From positions 1-32,766 of the forward strand of contig CALFBF010000006.1 of the NCBI GenBank assembly GCA_937949965.1: a stretch of DNA of 32,766 bases, in the 5' to 3' direction. The notes under the pieces were generated by a model. That model had not been told where the DNA came from and did no database searches. It saw only the letters and a program-made list of their open reading frames with translations. Source of the DNA: an uncultured Roseibacillus sp. Its GTDB lineage: Bacteria; Verrucomicrobiota; Verrucomicrobiia; Verrucomicrobiales; Akkermansiaceae. Made by a program: the position numbers and the translations under genes. Shown piece by piece: positions 8,517 through 15,828 of the stretch (its first letter is position 1; each line of letters opens with the position of its first letter).

Positions 8517-9359
8517 ATGTCTCAATACGATTCAGATAGCAGCTTGCGCGTTTACATGCGTGAAATTTCGAAAACTCCCTTACTGACCCCGGCGGAGGAA
8601 ATTGAACTCGCCGACCGGATCAAGAAAGGAGACAAAGCTGCTCGCACGCACATGATTAAGGCGAATCTGCGTCTCGTCGTCAAAATCGCGCAAGATTACT
8701 CTGGCTACGGCCTCCCTCTTTCCGACCTGATCTCAGAAGGAAACATTGGTCTAATGAAAGCCGTCGAACGCTTCGACCCGAACAAAGGAGGAAAGCTGAG
8801 CACCTACGGCTCATGGTGGATTAAGCAATCTATCAAGCGAGCACTGGCCAATCAGAGCAAAACCATCCGTCTCCCCGTCCACATGGTTGACAAGATCGCT
8901 CGTATGCGCCGCATTTCGTCCATGCTTGCAGAAGCTCTCGGTCGCGAACCATCTGACGAAGAATTAGCCGAAGAACTTGGGCTCCCACGTCGGAAACTTG
9001 CGATGCTCAAACGAGCAGCGCAACGCCCAACCTCTTTGGACGAACCCTTCGGAGATGAAGAAAAGGGCAGCTACAGCGACGTCATCGGCGACGAAAAAGC
9101 AGTCAGCCCCCTCGATGCTCTTGCCGATAAAAACATGCACGGTCACCTCGATGATCTGCTTGAAATCCTTGACGAGCGAGAGTCAAAAATCATCGACGCC
9201 CGCTTCGGACTCAATGGCCGCACCCCCATGACTCTCGAAGAAGTAGGACGTGAGTTCGGGGTGACTCGAGAGCGGATTCGTCAGCTGCAAAACGTAGCTC
9301 TGGAGAAGATGCGCCGCGCATTGAGTAAAAAGGAAAAGCCTCTTCCTCGCGCAGTTTAA
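8517..9359 (+). CDS. Sigma-70 family RNA polymerase sigma factor (group 2-like, no region 1.1)
   Basis: Directs RNA polymerase to promoters. From the ATG at 8517 it is 280 aa; the start is chosen because AAGGA precedes it at 4-5 bases, whereas the upstream in-frame ATG at 8481 (12 more residues, MDDDILHRKKEL) has no such site. Region 1.2 is SSLRVYMREISKTPLLTPAE, region 2 has NLRLVVKIAQDY and GNIGLMKAVERFDPNKG followed by STYGSWWIKQSIKRAL (2.3-2.4, promoter melting and -10 recognition), region 3 has GREPSDEELAEELGL, and region 4.2 MTLEEVGREFGVTRERIRQL (-35 recognition). It lacks the acidic region 1.1 and the non-conserved insert of housekeeping RpoD, so I read it as an alternative RpoS/RpoD-like sigma; it could still be a compact primary factor. 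A strong terminator follows, and palindromes upstream suggest regulation. Confidence 0.93.
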   Translation: MSQYDSDSSLRVYMREISKTPLLTPAEEIELADRIKKGDKAARTHMIKANLRLVVKIAQDYSGYGLPLSDLISEGNIGLMKAVERFDPNKGGKLSTYGSWWIKQSIKRALANQSKTIRLPVHMVDKIARMRRISSMLAEALGREPSDEELAEELGLPRRKLAMLKRAAQRPTSLDEPFGDEEKGSYSDVIGDEKAVSPLDALADKNMHGHLDDLLEILDERESKIIDARFGLNGRTPMTLEEVGREFGVTRERIRQLQNVALEKMRRALSKKEKPLPRAV

Positions 9360-9389
9360 AGAACTCTTCCTCCCACAAACACTCTTCAG

Positions 9390-9416
9390 GAGCGATCTAC
9401 GGATCGCTCTTTTTTT
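9390..9416 (+). terminator. Rho-independent terminator of the sigma-factor gene
   Basis: Perfect 8-bp stem GAGCGATC / GATCGCTC around the loop TACG (a C-UACG-G, UNCG-type stable tetraloop), followed by seven T residues. It lies 31 bases after the sigma-factor stop codon. Confidence 0.92.
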
Positions 9417-9653
9417 GTTTCTCCTTATCTGAAAATACAAAACAGTTTCCACTAAGATTTACTCAATCAGCGACGTATCACAACTCCCCATACCCCGCTC
9501 GCTGAGAGAGGGCTATTTGCCGATCAACAGACTCAACCCGACCCCGAAAACGAGAGCCTTTGGCTAAACGAGGACAACCAAAAACTCCCTGACAAGAGAC
9601 TTGTTAGCATAGTTCCAGTCGACAAACAGGCGGATTTACGCTTCCTTTAGAGT

Positions 9654-10232
9654 ATGAATCTCCAAAGGTGGATCAGCTTGGCAGCTTTGCTTTGCTTTTT
9701 TGGAGTGCTGCTCTTCTTGCTGCAGGCACGCTCCGAGAATAATGCTGAGAACCAATCTCGTGCCGATTCACAAGACCCCGTTCACCAAGAAAAAAGCTCG
9801 CACGACGCCCATCACTCTCCCCAGCAAGACCCTCGTCTCACCCAGCTCCCTGATGGTCGTGTTCTCTTGAATACAGCGGTAACTCTCTCACAAGAACTCC
9901 ATCAAAGCGAACCCGAGGACGACCTCCCAATCATAGCCAGAATCATCGAACACTACCGTCAGTTCTTTGGAGAAAACCCTGACGGGAGCGAGAATGGCAA
10001 AATCGTGGCCCAACTGCTTGGTGAAAATAACCTCCAATTGGTTTTTCTAGACCCCGACCACGTCAATCTCTCCGCAAGCGGAGAACTTCTAGACCAATGG
10101 GGATCACCCTATCTCTTCCAACCCTTTGGAACCAGCGCGATGGAGATTCTTTCGCCAGGTCCTGACCGCGTGCTCTGGACCCAAGACGACTTACTCGTCG
10201 ATCTACCTCCTCTCTCTGGCAATCTCCAATAA
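9654..10232 (+). CDS. Membrane-anchored protein with GspG-like C-terminal segment
   Basis: 192 aa. A short basic start and one hydrophobic helix (about residues 7-24) should anchor it in the inner membrane with the rest outside; a polar H/Q/S/D-rich linker (about 28-62) follows. The C-terminal segment has LLDQWGSPYLFQPFG (about 145-159), then SPGPDRVLWTQDD (167-179), the arrangement seen at the C-terminus of type II secretion major pseudopilins (DPWGNPY, then SxGxDG, then a DD pair). The N-terminus lacks the prepilin peptidase motif (no G-FTLIE), so it is not itself a normal pseudopilin. I infer a protein that reuses the pseudopilin C-terminal calcium-loop fold; function is unknown. No partner T2SS gene is in the window. 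The start has only a weak TAGAG upstream. Confidence 0.75.
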   Translation: MNLQRWISLAALLCFFGVLLFLLQARSENNAENQSRADSQDPVHQEKSSHDAHHSPQQDPRLTQLPDGRVLLNTAVTLSQELHQSEPEDDLPIIARIIEHYRQFFGENPDGSENGKIVAQLLGENNLQLVFLDPDHVNLSASGELLDQWGSPYLFQPFGTSAMEILSPGPDRVLWTQDDLLVDLPPLSGNLQ

Positions 10233-10307
10233 GGAGATACTTTTTTTGGTGAAGAGAAGCACCTTCGCCCACATTCCCCACGCATATTCCCTGCCAACGA
10301 TTCTCGA

Positions 10308-10336
10308 TTGACAGATTATGACAGAATAATTAATAT
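10308..10336 (+). promoter_or_regulatory. Sigma-70 promoter for the DUF6428 gene
   Basis: A perfect -35 box TTGACA (10308-10313), a 17-base spacer, and TAATAT (10331-10336) as -10. Transcription would start near 10343, only about 17 bases before the GTG start at 10360, so the leader is very short or nearly absent. Confidence 0.6.
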
Positions 10337-10359
10337 TTAATCTTACTTACATTCAACAA

Positions 10360-10815
10360 GTGACCATCACCGAACTCAAGGCTCTGCTTGCCAAACATCC
10401 TGACCTCCCCCTCATCATCAACCTCCCCGAGGGCGGCATCGTCCCTCCCCACTTCCATGTCACCGAAGTGGCCTTTTCGAAAAAAGACTTCATCGACTGT
10501 GGCGGCACCATTCGACACGAGGGGAAATGCCTACTACAAGTCTGGGTCGCGAACGATCTCGATCATCGCGTGAACTCGACCACTCTGGCAAAGATTCTCG
10601 AACACGGAGCACCCGTCATCCCAACCGATGCCCTTCCCGTCGAGATCGAGTATTGTATGCCAGGGCTGACTCATCTCGCCCTCACCGAAGTGGCCCCTCA
10701 AGACGACGGCCTTCACCTCCAACTCTCTCACCGCGAGACTGACTGTCTCGCCAAAGACGTCTGCGGAATCACCCCCGACGGCGAAGCATGCCAGCCTGGT
10801 TCCGGCTGTTGCTAA
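10360..10815 (+). CDS. DUF6428 family protein
   Basis: 151 aa cytosolic protein beginning with GTG (no in-frame ATG fits, and no ribosome binding site is seen). I recognise the family pattern: MTITELKALLAKHPDLPLI, then PPHFHVTEVAFSKKDFIDCG, then LLQVWVANDLDHRVNSTTLAK, then VEIEYCMPGLTHLAL. The reaction or role of DUF6428 proteins is not established; from general knowledge such genes are often found near metal or arsenic stress genes, but none is adjacent here. The PHFHVTE motif and a Cys-rich tail (DCLAKDVCGITPDG then CQPGSGCC) could bind a metal or a thiol-reactive oxyanion; this is inference. The CAP-domain lipoprotein starts 17 bases downstream, and a good promoter lies just upstream, so the two are probably one transcript. 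Confidence 0.8.
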   Translation: MTITELKALLAKHPDLPLIINLPEGGIVPPHFHVTEVAFSKKDFIDCGGTIRHEGKCLLQVWVANDLDHRVNSTTLAKILEHGAPVIPTDALPVEIEYCMPGLTHLALTEVAPQDDGLHLQLSHRETDCLAKDVCGITPDGEACQPGSGCC

Positions 10816-10832
10816 CCCGAAAATACAAACAC

Positions 10833-11372
10833 ATGAAGACTGTTCCTAAATTCCTGACCTTACTTGCTACTACGCTCATCCTCGCTTCCTGCGGTTCTCA
10901 CGAAAACGTGGCCACTGTCGCAAGCGAGTCTGCGGTGACTTCTGCAACAGGACTTGAGGGACAGACTCTACACCATGTAAACCGCTTCCGAAAGAGCCAA
11001 GGCCTCTCTCCTCTGCAACTGCATCCCGGTCTTCAAAAGCTGGCCTTAGAGCACTCGCGCGCGATGCAGAAGAAGGACCTTATGGAGCACTTTGGGTTCA
11101 AGCGCCGTGCTAAGATTGCGCAGAAAAAATATCAGATGGGGGCCGTCTCCGAGAACCTTCATCGTTCTTGGGGCTTCAGCCCGGATGGTAAGTTCATTAC
11201 TGAAAAGTGGAAGAACTCGCCCAAGCATCGCAAGAATATGAAGGGCAGCTTCAACTACGCCGGACTCTCCATCGTGCAACAAGAAGAGCGCCTTTTCACC
11301 ACCCTCCTTCTCGGTCAAGGAGTTGGCGCAAATGCTCCTCAAATCATCGCAGAACCCTATCTCAGTTTTTAG
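10833..11372 (+). CDS. CAP-domain (SCP/PR-1-like) lipoprotein
   Basis: 179 aa from the ATG at 10833, chosen because it begins a lipoprotein signal: MKTVPKFLTLLATTLILASC with the lipobox LASC (Cys20). The mature protein is a CAP domain (about 46-163) with its usual landmarks: ALEHSRAMQKKDLMEH (His86), SENLH (Glu107), and the SPKHRKNM motif (His132) near the end. Bacterial CAP proteins are secreted or surface-bound and of varied, mostly unknown function; some bind metals, lipids or cell-wall material. This one should be attached to a membrane by its lipid. It follows the DUF6428 gene by 17 bases, suggesting co-transcription. An in-frame upstream start at 10788 would overlap the DUF6428 gene and bury the signal peptide, so I reject it. 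Confidence 0.88.
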   Translation: MKTVPKFLTLLATTLILASCGSHENVATVASESAVTSATGLEGQTLHHVNRFRKSQGLSPLQLHPGLQKLALEHSRAMQKKDLMEHFGFKRRAKIAQKKYQMGAVSENLHRSWGFSPDGKFITEKWKNSPKHRKNMKGSFNYAGLSIVQQEERLFTTLLLGQGVGANAPQIIAEPYLSF

Positions 11373-11420
11373 AGATTAATCTAACATGAGCCCCAAGTTG
11401 GCGCACCGGATGCTCAGGGG

Positions 11421-11441
11421 CAGTTGTCAAATCGACAACTG
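11421..11441 (+). promoter_or_regulatory. Leader hairpin just before the 11445 start codon
   Basis: Perfect 8-bp inverted repeat CAGTTGTC / GACAACTG with the 5-base loop AAATC, ending four bases before the ATG at 11445. An AGGGG (11416-11420) sits directly 5' of the stem. The hairpin could control access to the start, or bring the purine-rich run close to it; this is inference. Confidence 0.4.
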
Positions 11442-11444
11442 ATC

Positions 11445-12140
11445 ATGAGATATCTCATCACCGACTGCCCCATCAATTGGGAGCCAAACGCCATTCGCGA
11501 AACCATCCGTAAGGCACAGATGGAAGGCCATCACCCCAGCCGACTTCTGCTCGGCCATTGCGAAGCAGGTGCTCTGCGTCGCTACCTCAACGACCACTAT
11601 CAGGGAGAGGATACCGTCCCTCTTTCATTACGAGACACCTACTACTTGGGTCTCAAAGTGGAAGAGAAAGATGAAGAACATCTCATCGCCCTTGATGGAG
11701 AGAAGACTGCTTTTTTACCACAAGATGATCTCGCCCCCAGTGGCTCGAATCAATCGCCCCAATGGCATGAGCAGGAGCCGATCGCGGCAGCAGATCAGGT
11801 CGAATCTGAACTCACCTTCGAAAGCACTTGGGACACGAAAGCAGTGCGCGATCTCGTCGCCAAGAAATCTGCGGCGGGACGAACACCCGCCTTCCTCTTC
11901 GTCGGTCATCACGAGGCGAAATTACTACGAATCAACTTGAATGCCGCCTTCGGCCCTCCTGCCGTGCAAAGTTTAAAAAACCTCTACTACATGGGTCTCG
12001 AAATCATCGAAGTCGACACCGAACACTTCTTACGAACCGCCGGCATGAAGCGCGTAAAAGCCTTCCGTGACGCCCTCGGCCGCCGTCCAAAGTGGAAGGA
12101 CATCCAGTCCGCTTCGCTGTGGAGTTATCAAGCGGAGTAA
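11445..12140 (+). CDS. Unrecognised protein with an internal domain duplication
   Basis: 231 aa from the ATG at 11445; an in-frame TTG at 11424 would start inside a perfect hairpin and is less likely. I do not recognise the family. The protein has two copies of one unit: residues about 16-80 and 133-200 share the pattern AVR/AIR...G-x-x-P, then hydrophobic-GH-x-EA-x-x-LR-x-x-LN, then SL+ -x-x-YY-x-GL-x-x-x-E-x-D-x-EH. Concretely, RLLLGHCEAGALRRYLN and LRDTYYLGLKVEE in the first unit match FLFVGHHEAKLLRINLN and LKNLYYMGLEIIE in the second. The copies are joined by a polar linker (about 92-128), and a basic tail ends the protein. There is no signal peptide or membrane helix, so it is probably cytosolic. 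It is convergent with ftsH. The repeated GHxEA motif hints at a shared binding site. Confidence 0.75.
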   Translation: MRYLITDCPINWEPNAIRETIRKAQMEGHHPSRLLLGHCEAGALRRYLNDHYQGEDTVPLSLRDTYYLGLKVEEKDEEHLIALDGEKTAFLPQDDLAPSGSNQSPQWHEQEPIAAADQVESELTFESTWDTKAVRDLVAKKSAAGRTPAFLFVGHHEAKLLRINLNAAFGPPAVQSLKNLYYMGLEIIEVDTEHFLRTAGMKRVKAFRDALGRRPKWKDIQSASLWSYQAE

Positions 12141-12194
12141 TCCCGAACATTAGACCACTAGAAAAGTGAGAACACTGAACTAAGATAATGTTTA

Positions 12195-12239
12195 AATATA
12201 AAAATCGCTGAGGTTCTCAAGTTGAGACACTCAGCGATT
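12195..12239 (-). terminator. Rho-independent terminator of ftsH
   Basis: On the minus strand a 10-bp stem AATCGCTGAG / CTCAGCGATT (12239-12230 with 12212-12203) encloses a second small stem TCTC/GAGA and is followed by TTTTATATTTAAA. It lies 17 bases past the ftsH stop codon. On the plus strand it lacks a T-run, so it serves ftsH mainly. Confidence 0.8.
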
Positions 12240-12256
12240 CGTGGAAAGTAGAAGCG

Positions 12257-14569
12257 CTAGGCAGGGACGCCGACGACGTCGCCTGCAAGGGGCTCGTCAT
12301 CATCCTTTGAAGAAGAATCCGCTGGTTGTGCAGTGGCCTTGGGCTTGTCGTCAGGCACTTCAGGTGGCTTCGGAGACTTAGGCGGATTGTTCATGGTGCC
12401 AGTTTCCATCAACTCCACGATGTGCGCGCCGTCGAGGGTTTCATACTCCATCAGGGCGTCGGCGATGAGATCCATGTCCTTGCGGTGCTTGGTGAGGAGT
12501 TCGGTGGCCTTGGCATAGGCATCGTCGATGATGCGCTTGATCTCAGAATCAATCTTCTGGGCGGTGGCTTCGGAGTAGTTCTTGGATTTGGCCATGTCGC
12601 GAGCCAAGAAGACTTCGCCATTGCCGCCGTCGCCATACTCGACCATGCCGAGAGCATCGCTCATCCCCCACTCGCAGACCATACTGCGGGCTAGGTTGGT
12701 GGCCATGCGAATATCTCCACTAGCACCACTAGCAACATCGTCGAGCACGATTTCCTCCGCGACGCGACCACCCATGAGCACGACTAGCTCGTCCTGCATC
12801 TCCATCTTGTGGTAGCTGAACTTGTCCTTTTCTGGGAGGAACATCGTAGAACCCAAGGACGGGCCACGAGGAATGATGGTGACCTTGTGAAGAGGATCGG
12901 TATTCGGCAGAATCACGTTCAAAATCGCGTGACCAGCCTCATGATAAGCAGTCTTGCGTTTGTCGTCTTCGCTAAGAGCAAGAGAGCGACGCTCGCGACC
13001 CCAGCGGACTTTGTCGCGTGCTTCTTCGAGCTCGGCGAGGGTGACCGCTTTGAGATTCTTGCGAGCAGCCAAGAGAGCAGACTCGTTAATGAGGTTCGCT
13101 AATTCCGCACCAGAGAAGCCGGGAGTGCCGCGAGCAATGACGCCGAGGTCCACATCAGCAGAGAGCTTAATCTTCTTGGAATGAACACGCAAAATCTCCG
13201 CACGTCCTTTCACATCTGGCAATGAGACGGTGACCTGACGGTCGAAACGACCAGGACGGAGAAGAGCGGGGTCGAGAACATCGGGGCGGTTAGTCGCAGC
13301 AATGATGATGATGCCTTCCTGAGTATCGAAACCATCCATCTCGACGAGGAGAGCATTGAGAGTTTGCTCACGCTCATCGTGACCGCCACCCATGCCGTGA
13401 CCACGGTGACGACCGACGGCATCAATCTCATCAATGAAGACGAGGCAAGGCGCGTTCTTCTTACCCTGCTCGAACATGTCGCGTACGCGGCTGGCACCAA
13501 CTCCGACAAACATTTCCACGAAATCGGAACCACTAATGGAGAAGAAAGGAACGTCTGCCTCCCCCGCGATTGCACGAGCAAGAAGGGTCTTACCTGTTCC
13601 GGGAGAACCAACCATGAGGACCCCTTTCGGAATGCTACCACCTAGCTTCTGGAACTTCCGTGGGTCGCGGAGATATTCGACGATCTCTTGCAGTTCTTCC
13701 TTTGCTTCCTGAATACCAGCCACGTCCTTGAAGGTGACCTTATTCTTGTCCATGGAGAGAAGGCGGGCCTTACTCTTGCCGAAGTTCATAGCACCTCGGC
13801 CAGCGGACTTCATCTGATGACGGAAGAGGAAGAAGAGGAGGAGGAGAAGAATGAGAATGGGAAGGAAGCTCAGAAGAACCGACTGCCAGATCCCTGTATC
13901 TTTCTCCAACTGAGCACCGTTGCGGTAGAGGTACTCCAACTCTTTATACATGTAGTTGGGCACCTCGACCTTGAAGCGACTCATCTCCGGGCCTTTGCCG
14001 TCTTCAGGAGGAGTGACATTAGCCAGCTTGCGGCTTCGGCCTAAGATGACCGCATTGTCACTACCGGGAGTAGTAACGATACGCAGGGATTCCGGACCAT
14101 CGTCGAGCACGACCGCGTTTTTCCAGAGAAGAGATTTGAAATCCTTGAAGGAAAGCTCGGCCCCTTCTGCCGTGGTGCCTTCTTCATACTTAGCCAGGTC
14201 GCCGACGAGGTCAGCGAGGCTTTCGCGAGTCACGGAGAGAGAAACTGGGACTTGGAAATTCTCACCCTCATCCCACTTGTCGGTGGGAGCTTCCTTGAAG
14301 TAGTAACCATTGATGACCGAACCGGCAGGACCACCGGACTCGACCACTTTGAGAGGCTTCTTGGCATCCCCCATGACGACGCGGTCATTGCGCAAAAGCT
14401 CTTGGAACTCAGGCCAGGCCAGCTTGTTAACCTTGCCTTCATTACTCATGGTAAAGGCCAAGACGATGATGGTAACGGCTAGGCCGAAGAGGAGGAACAC
14501 GCGCCAATTGGAATTGGGCTCGGAGCCAGGTTTCTTCGAGTCGCGTGCGGGATCAGGTTGATCAGACAT
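12257..14569 (-). CDS. ftsH: ATP-dependent zinc metalloprotease FtsH
   Basis: 770 aa, longer than E. coli FtsH (644). Membrane-anchored hexameric AAA+ protease that degrades unassembled membrane proteins and some short-lived cytosolic regulators. Transmembrane helices are at about 23-41 and 227-249, enclosing an unusually large extracytoplasmic region of about 185 residues. The AAA module has Walker A GSPGTGKT (321-328), Walker B LVFIDEID (376-383) and the second region of homology [20 protein letters not shown]. The protease has the zinc motif HEAGH (543-547) with Asp619 as the probable third ligand. A Pro/Lys/Asp-rich tail (about 727-770) is added. The extracytoplasmic part looks like a tandem duplication (see findings). 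All catalytic residues are present. The start ATG lacks a Shine-Dalgarno match; a hairpin lies 23 bases upstream. Confidence 0.98.
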   Translation of the reverse strand: MSDQPDPARDSKKPGSEPNSNWRVFLLFGLAVTIIVLAFTMSNEGKVNKLAWPEFQELLRNDRVVMGDAKKPLKVVESGGPAGSVINGYYFKEAPTDKWDEGENFQVPVSLSVTRESLADLVGDLAKYEEGTTAEGAELSFKDFKSLLWKNAVVLDDGPESLRIVTTPGSDNAVILGRSRKLANVTPPEDGKGPEMSRFKVEVPNYMYKELEYLYRNGAQLEKDTGIWQSVLLSFLPILILLLLLFFLFRHQMKSAGRGAMNFGKSKARLLSMDKNKVTFKDVAGIQEAKEELQEIVEYLRDPRKFQKLGGSIPKGVLMVGSPGTGKTLLARAIAGEADVPFFSISGSDFVEMFVGVGASRVRDMFEQGKKNAPCLVFIDEIDAVGRHRGHGMGGGHDEREQTLNALLVEMDGFDTQEGIIIIAATNRPDVLDPALLRPGRFDRQVTVSLPDVKGRAEILRVHSKKIKLSADVDLGVIARGTPGFSGAELANLINESALLAARKNLKAVTLAELEEARDKVRWGRERRSLALSEDDKRKTAYHEAGHAILNVILPNTDPLHKVTIIPRGPSLGSTMFLPEKDKFSYHKMEMQDELVVLMGGRVAEEIVLDDVASGASGDIRMATNLARSMVCEWGMSDALGMVEYGDGGNGEVFLARDMAKSKNYSEATAQKIDSEIKRIIDDAYAKATELLTKHRKDMDLIADALMEYETLDGAHIVELMETGTMNNPPKSPKPPEVPDDKPKATAQPADSSSKDDDEPLAGDVVGVPA

Positions 14570-14591
14570 AGGTGAGCGTTTGCTTAGGTTC

Positions 14592-14614
14592 GGGAGCGCA
14601 GTGCTTACGCTCCC
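14592..14614 (-). promoter_or_regulatory. Hairpin in the presumed ftsH leader
   Basis: Perfect 7-bp inverted repeat GGGAGCG / CGCTCCC with a 9-base loop, ending 22 bases before the ftsH start codon on the minus strand. It could be an RNA leader element or an operator; no U-run follows, so it is not an ordinary terminator. Confidence 0.35.
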
Positions 14615-14737
14615 TTCGGAGAGCCACCATACGCTAGCTTTCCGGATTGGAAAATGCCTTTTTCAAGCGGATTTAGGTGTCCTTTTTGCAAAGAACAATC
14701 ACTCGAAAGGTGAAAAAACTGGGGATAACGGCTCCTT

Positions 14738-15466
14738 TTACCCTCCCTGCTGCGCCATTACGACTTCTTCGTAAGGCTGAATGACGACGAAACCGTCACC
14801 TTCGAACTTCATTTGAAAGCTCTCGCCACTGCCTCGACCAATAAAGCTGCGCAGAGAAACATCGGTCTTGAACTGTGGTTGCAGATTCCCGCTCCATGCC
14901 ACGGTAGCGTTTGGGTCAGTGAAAACTGGTCTCCCAGGAGTCACCCGCAAGGTGCGGGGCTCGTAATGACTGGTGATCGCCAGCATACCCTCCCCTTTAA
15001 TGAAAACATTGAAGAGCCCACCTGACATCATAGCCGCCATTTTCTTCATCATCGAGATTTTGTGCTCCAGAGACGATTCGAAGGCCAACATGTCGTTGCC
15101 GTTCACGTAGAGACTCTCACCACTGAGCTTAATAATGCTCACTTTCTTCCCAGAGTCTGCGAGATAGAGCTTTCCCTGACCATCAGCGTAGGTGATTTGC
15201 ATCCCTTCGCCAGAGACTGCTTTCTTAAGAAGCCCTCCCACTCCTTGGTCAAGCGCACCTTCGCGGGTAAACTTAATGTCGCCCTCGTAAGCAACCATTG
15301 CGCCCTTCTTCATGTTGACCCGACCGTTCAGATTGACCTCTAACAAGCGCTCGGTCTCCTTCTCAAAAAAACCATGCCCCTTGTCCCTTTCGGAAGTGGA
15401 TTGGACAAATTCGGCTAAGCTGTAACTCACTTGATCATTAGGAGGCATCGGTGGTGGGGTCGTCAT
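14738..15466 (-). CDS. AIM24 family protein
   Basis: 242 aa from the ATG at 15466 (MTTPPPMPPNDQVSYSL); a longer TTG start at 15511 adds residues without family character. The core is the beta-rich AIM24/DUF124 domain: LLEVNLNGRVNMKKGAMVAYEG, then LYLADSGKKVSIIKLSGESLYVNGNDMLAFE, then MFN-like GGLFNVFIKGEGMLAITSHYEP. I keep these as short cues: NMKKGAMVAY, GESLYVNGNDMLAFE and GEGMLAITSHYEP are the recognisable parts. Bacterial AIM24 proteins (TIGR00266-like) are of unknown biochemical function; the yeast namesake is a mitochondrial inner-membrane protein affecting cristae and respiratory complexes. There is no signal peptide. A Met-rich segment (KISMMKKMAAMMSGG) lies mid-protein. It is upstream of ftsH on the same strand but 168 bases away, so co-transcription is possible but not shown. 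Confidence 0.88.
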   Translation of the reverse strand: MTTPPPMPPNDQVSYSLAEFVQSTSERDKGHGFFEKETERLLEVNLNGRVNMKKGAMVAYEGDIKFTREGALDQGVGGLLKKAVSGEGMQITYADGQGKLYLADSGKKVSIIKLSGESLYVNGNDMLAFESSLEHKISMMKKMAAMMSGGLFNVFIKGEGMLAITSHYEPRTLRVTPGRPVFTDPNATVAWSGNLQPQFKTDVSLRSFIGRGSGESFQMKFEGDGFVVIQPYEEVVMAQQGG

Positions 15467-15828
15467 TGTGTATTCTTTCTTACTAGAATTCGTATCTCTT
15501 GGTAAGCACAAACGATGCCTCTCTCGGTAATCTTGAGATGGATGAACCCAGGGCGTCCTCTTTTACGAAGCAACACGTCCCTTGAAGTCGCACTATCGAA
15601 TCGCGCTAGGTTACGCCCCTTAGAATGACATTACATCGGCATCCCAAATAGGTTTAAAAAATGGACGTAAACATAGCGTAAAGACTCCACAGCTTGCTTC
15701 CACTGAGTCAGCTTTCGCAACAGTGTCCGCATCCAATAACACCCGCCAATATTTTACAGCCAACTATGTGATTGCCTGAATCACCTGATGAAGCTTAGGG
15801 ACTGATCAGTCGCGAATTTTTAAGCTCA
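15467..15828. other. Gap with no recognised feature
   Basis: About 360 bases between the AIM24 gene and the end of the helical-repeat gene. I see no credible gene, RNA gene or strong hairpin. It marks the left boundary of the AT-rich stretch. Confidence 0.5.

Noticed and set aside
9456-9650. Open frame of 64 codons with plausible residues (FADQQTQPDPENESLWLNED) just before the 9654 gene and in the same frame
   Set aside because: It has no ATG, GTG or TTG start after the preceding stop and ends at a TAG four codons-worth of bases before the next ATG; could be a relic but nothing supports it.
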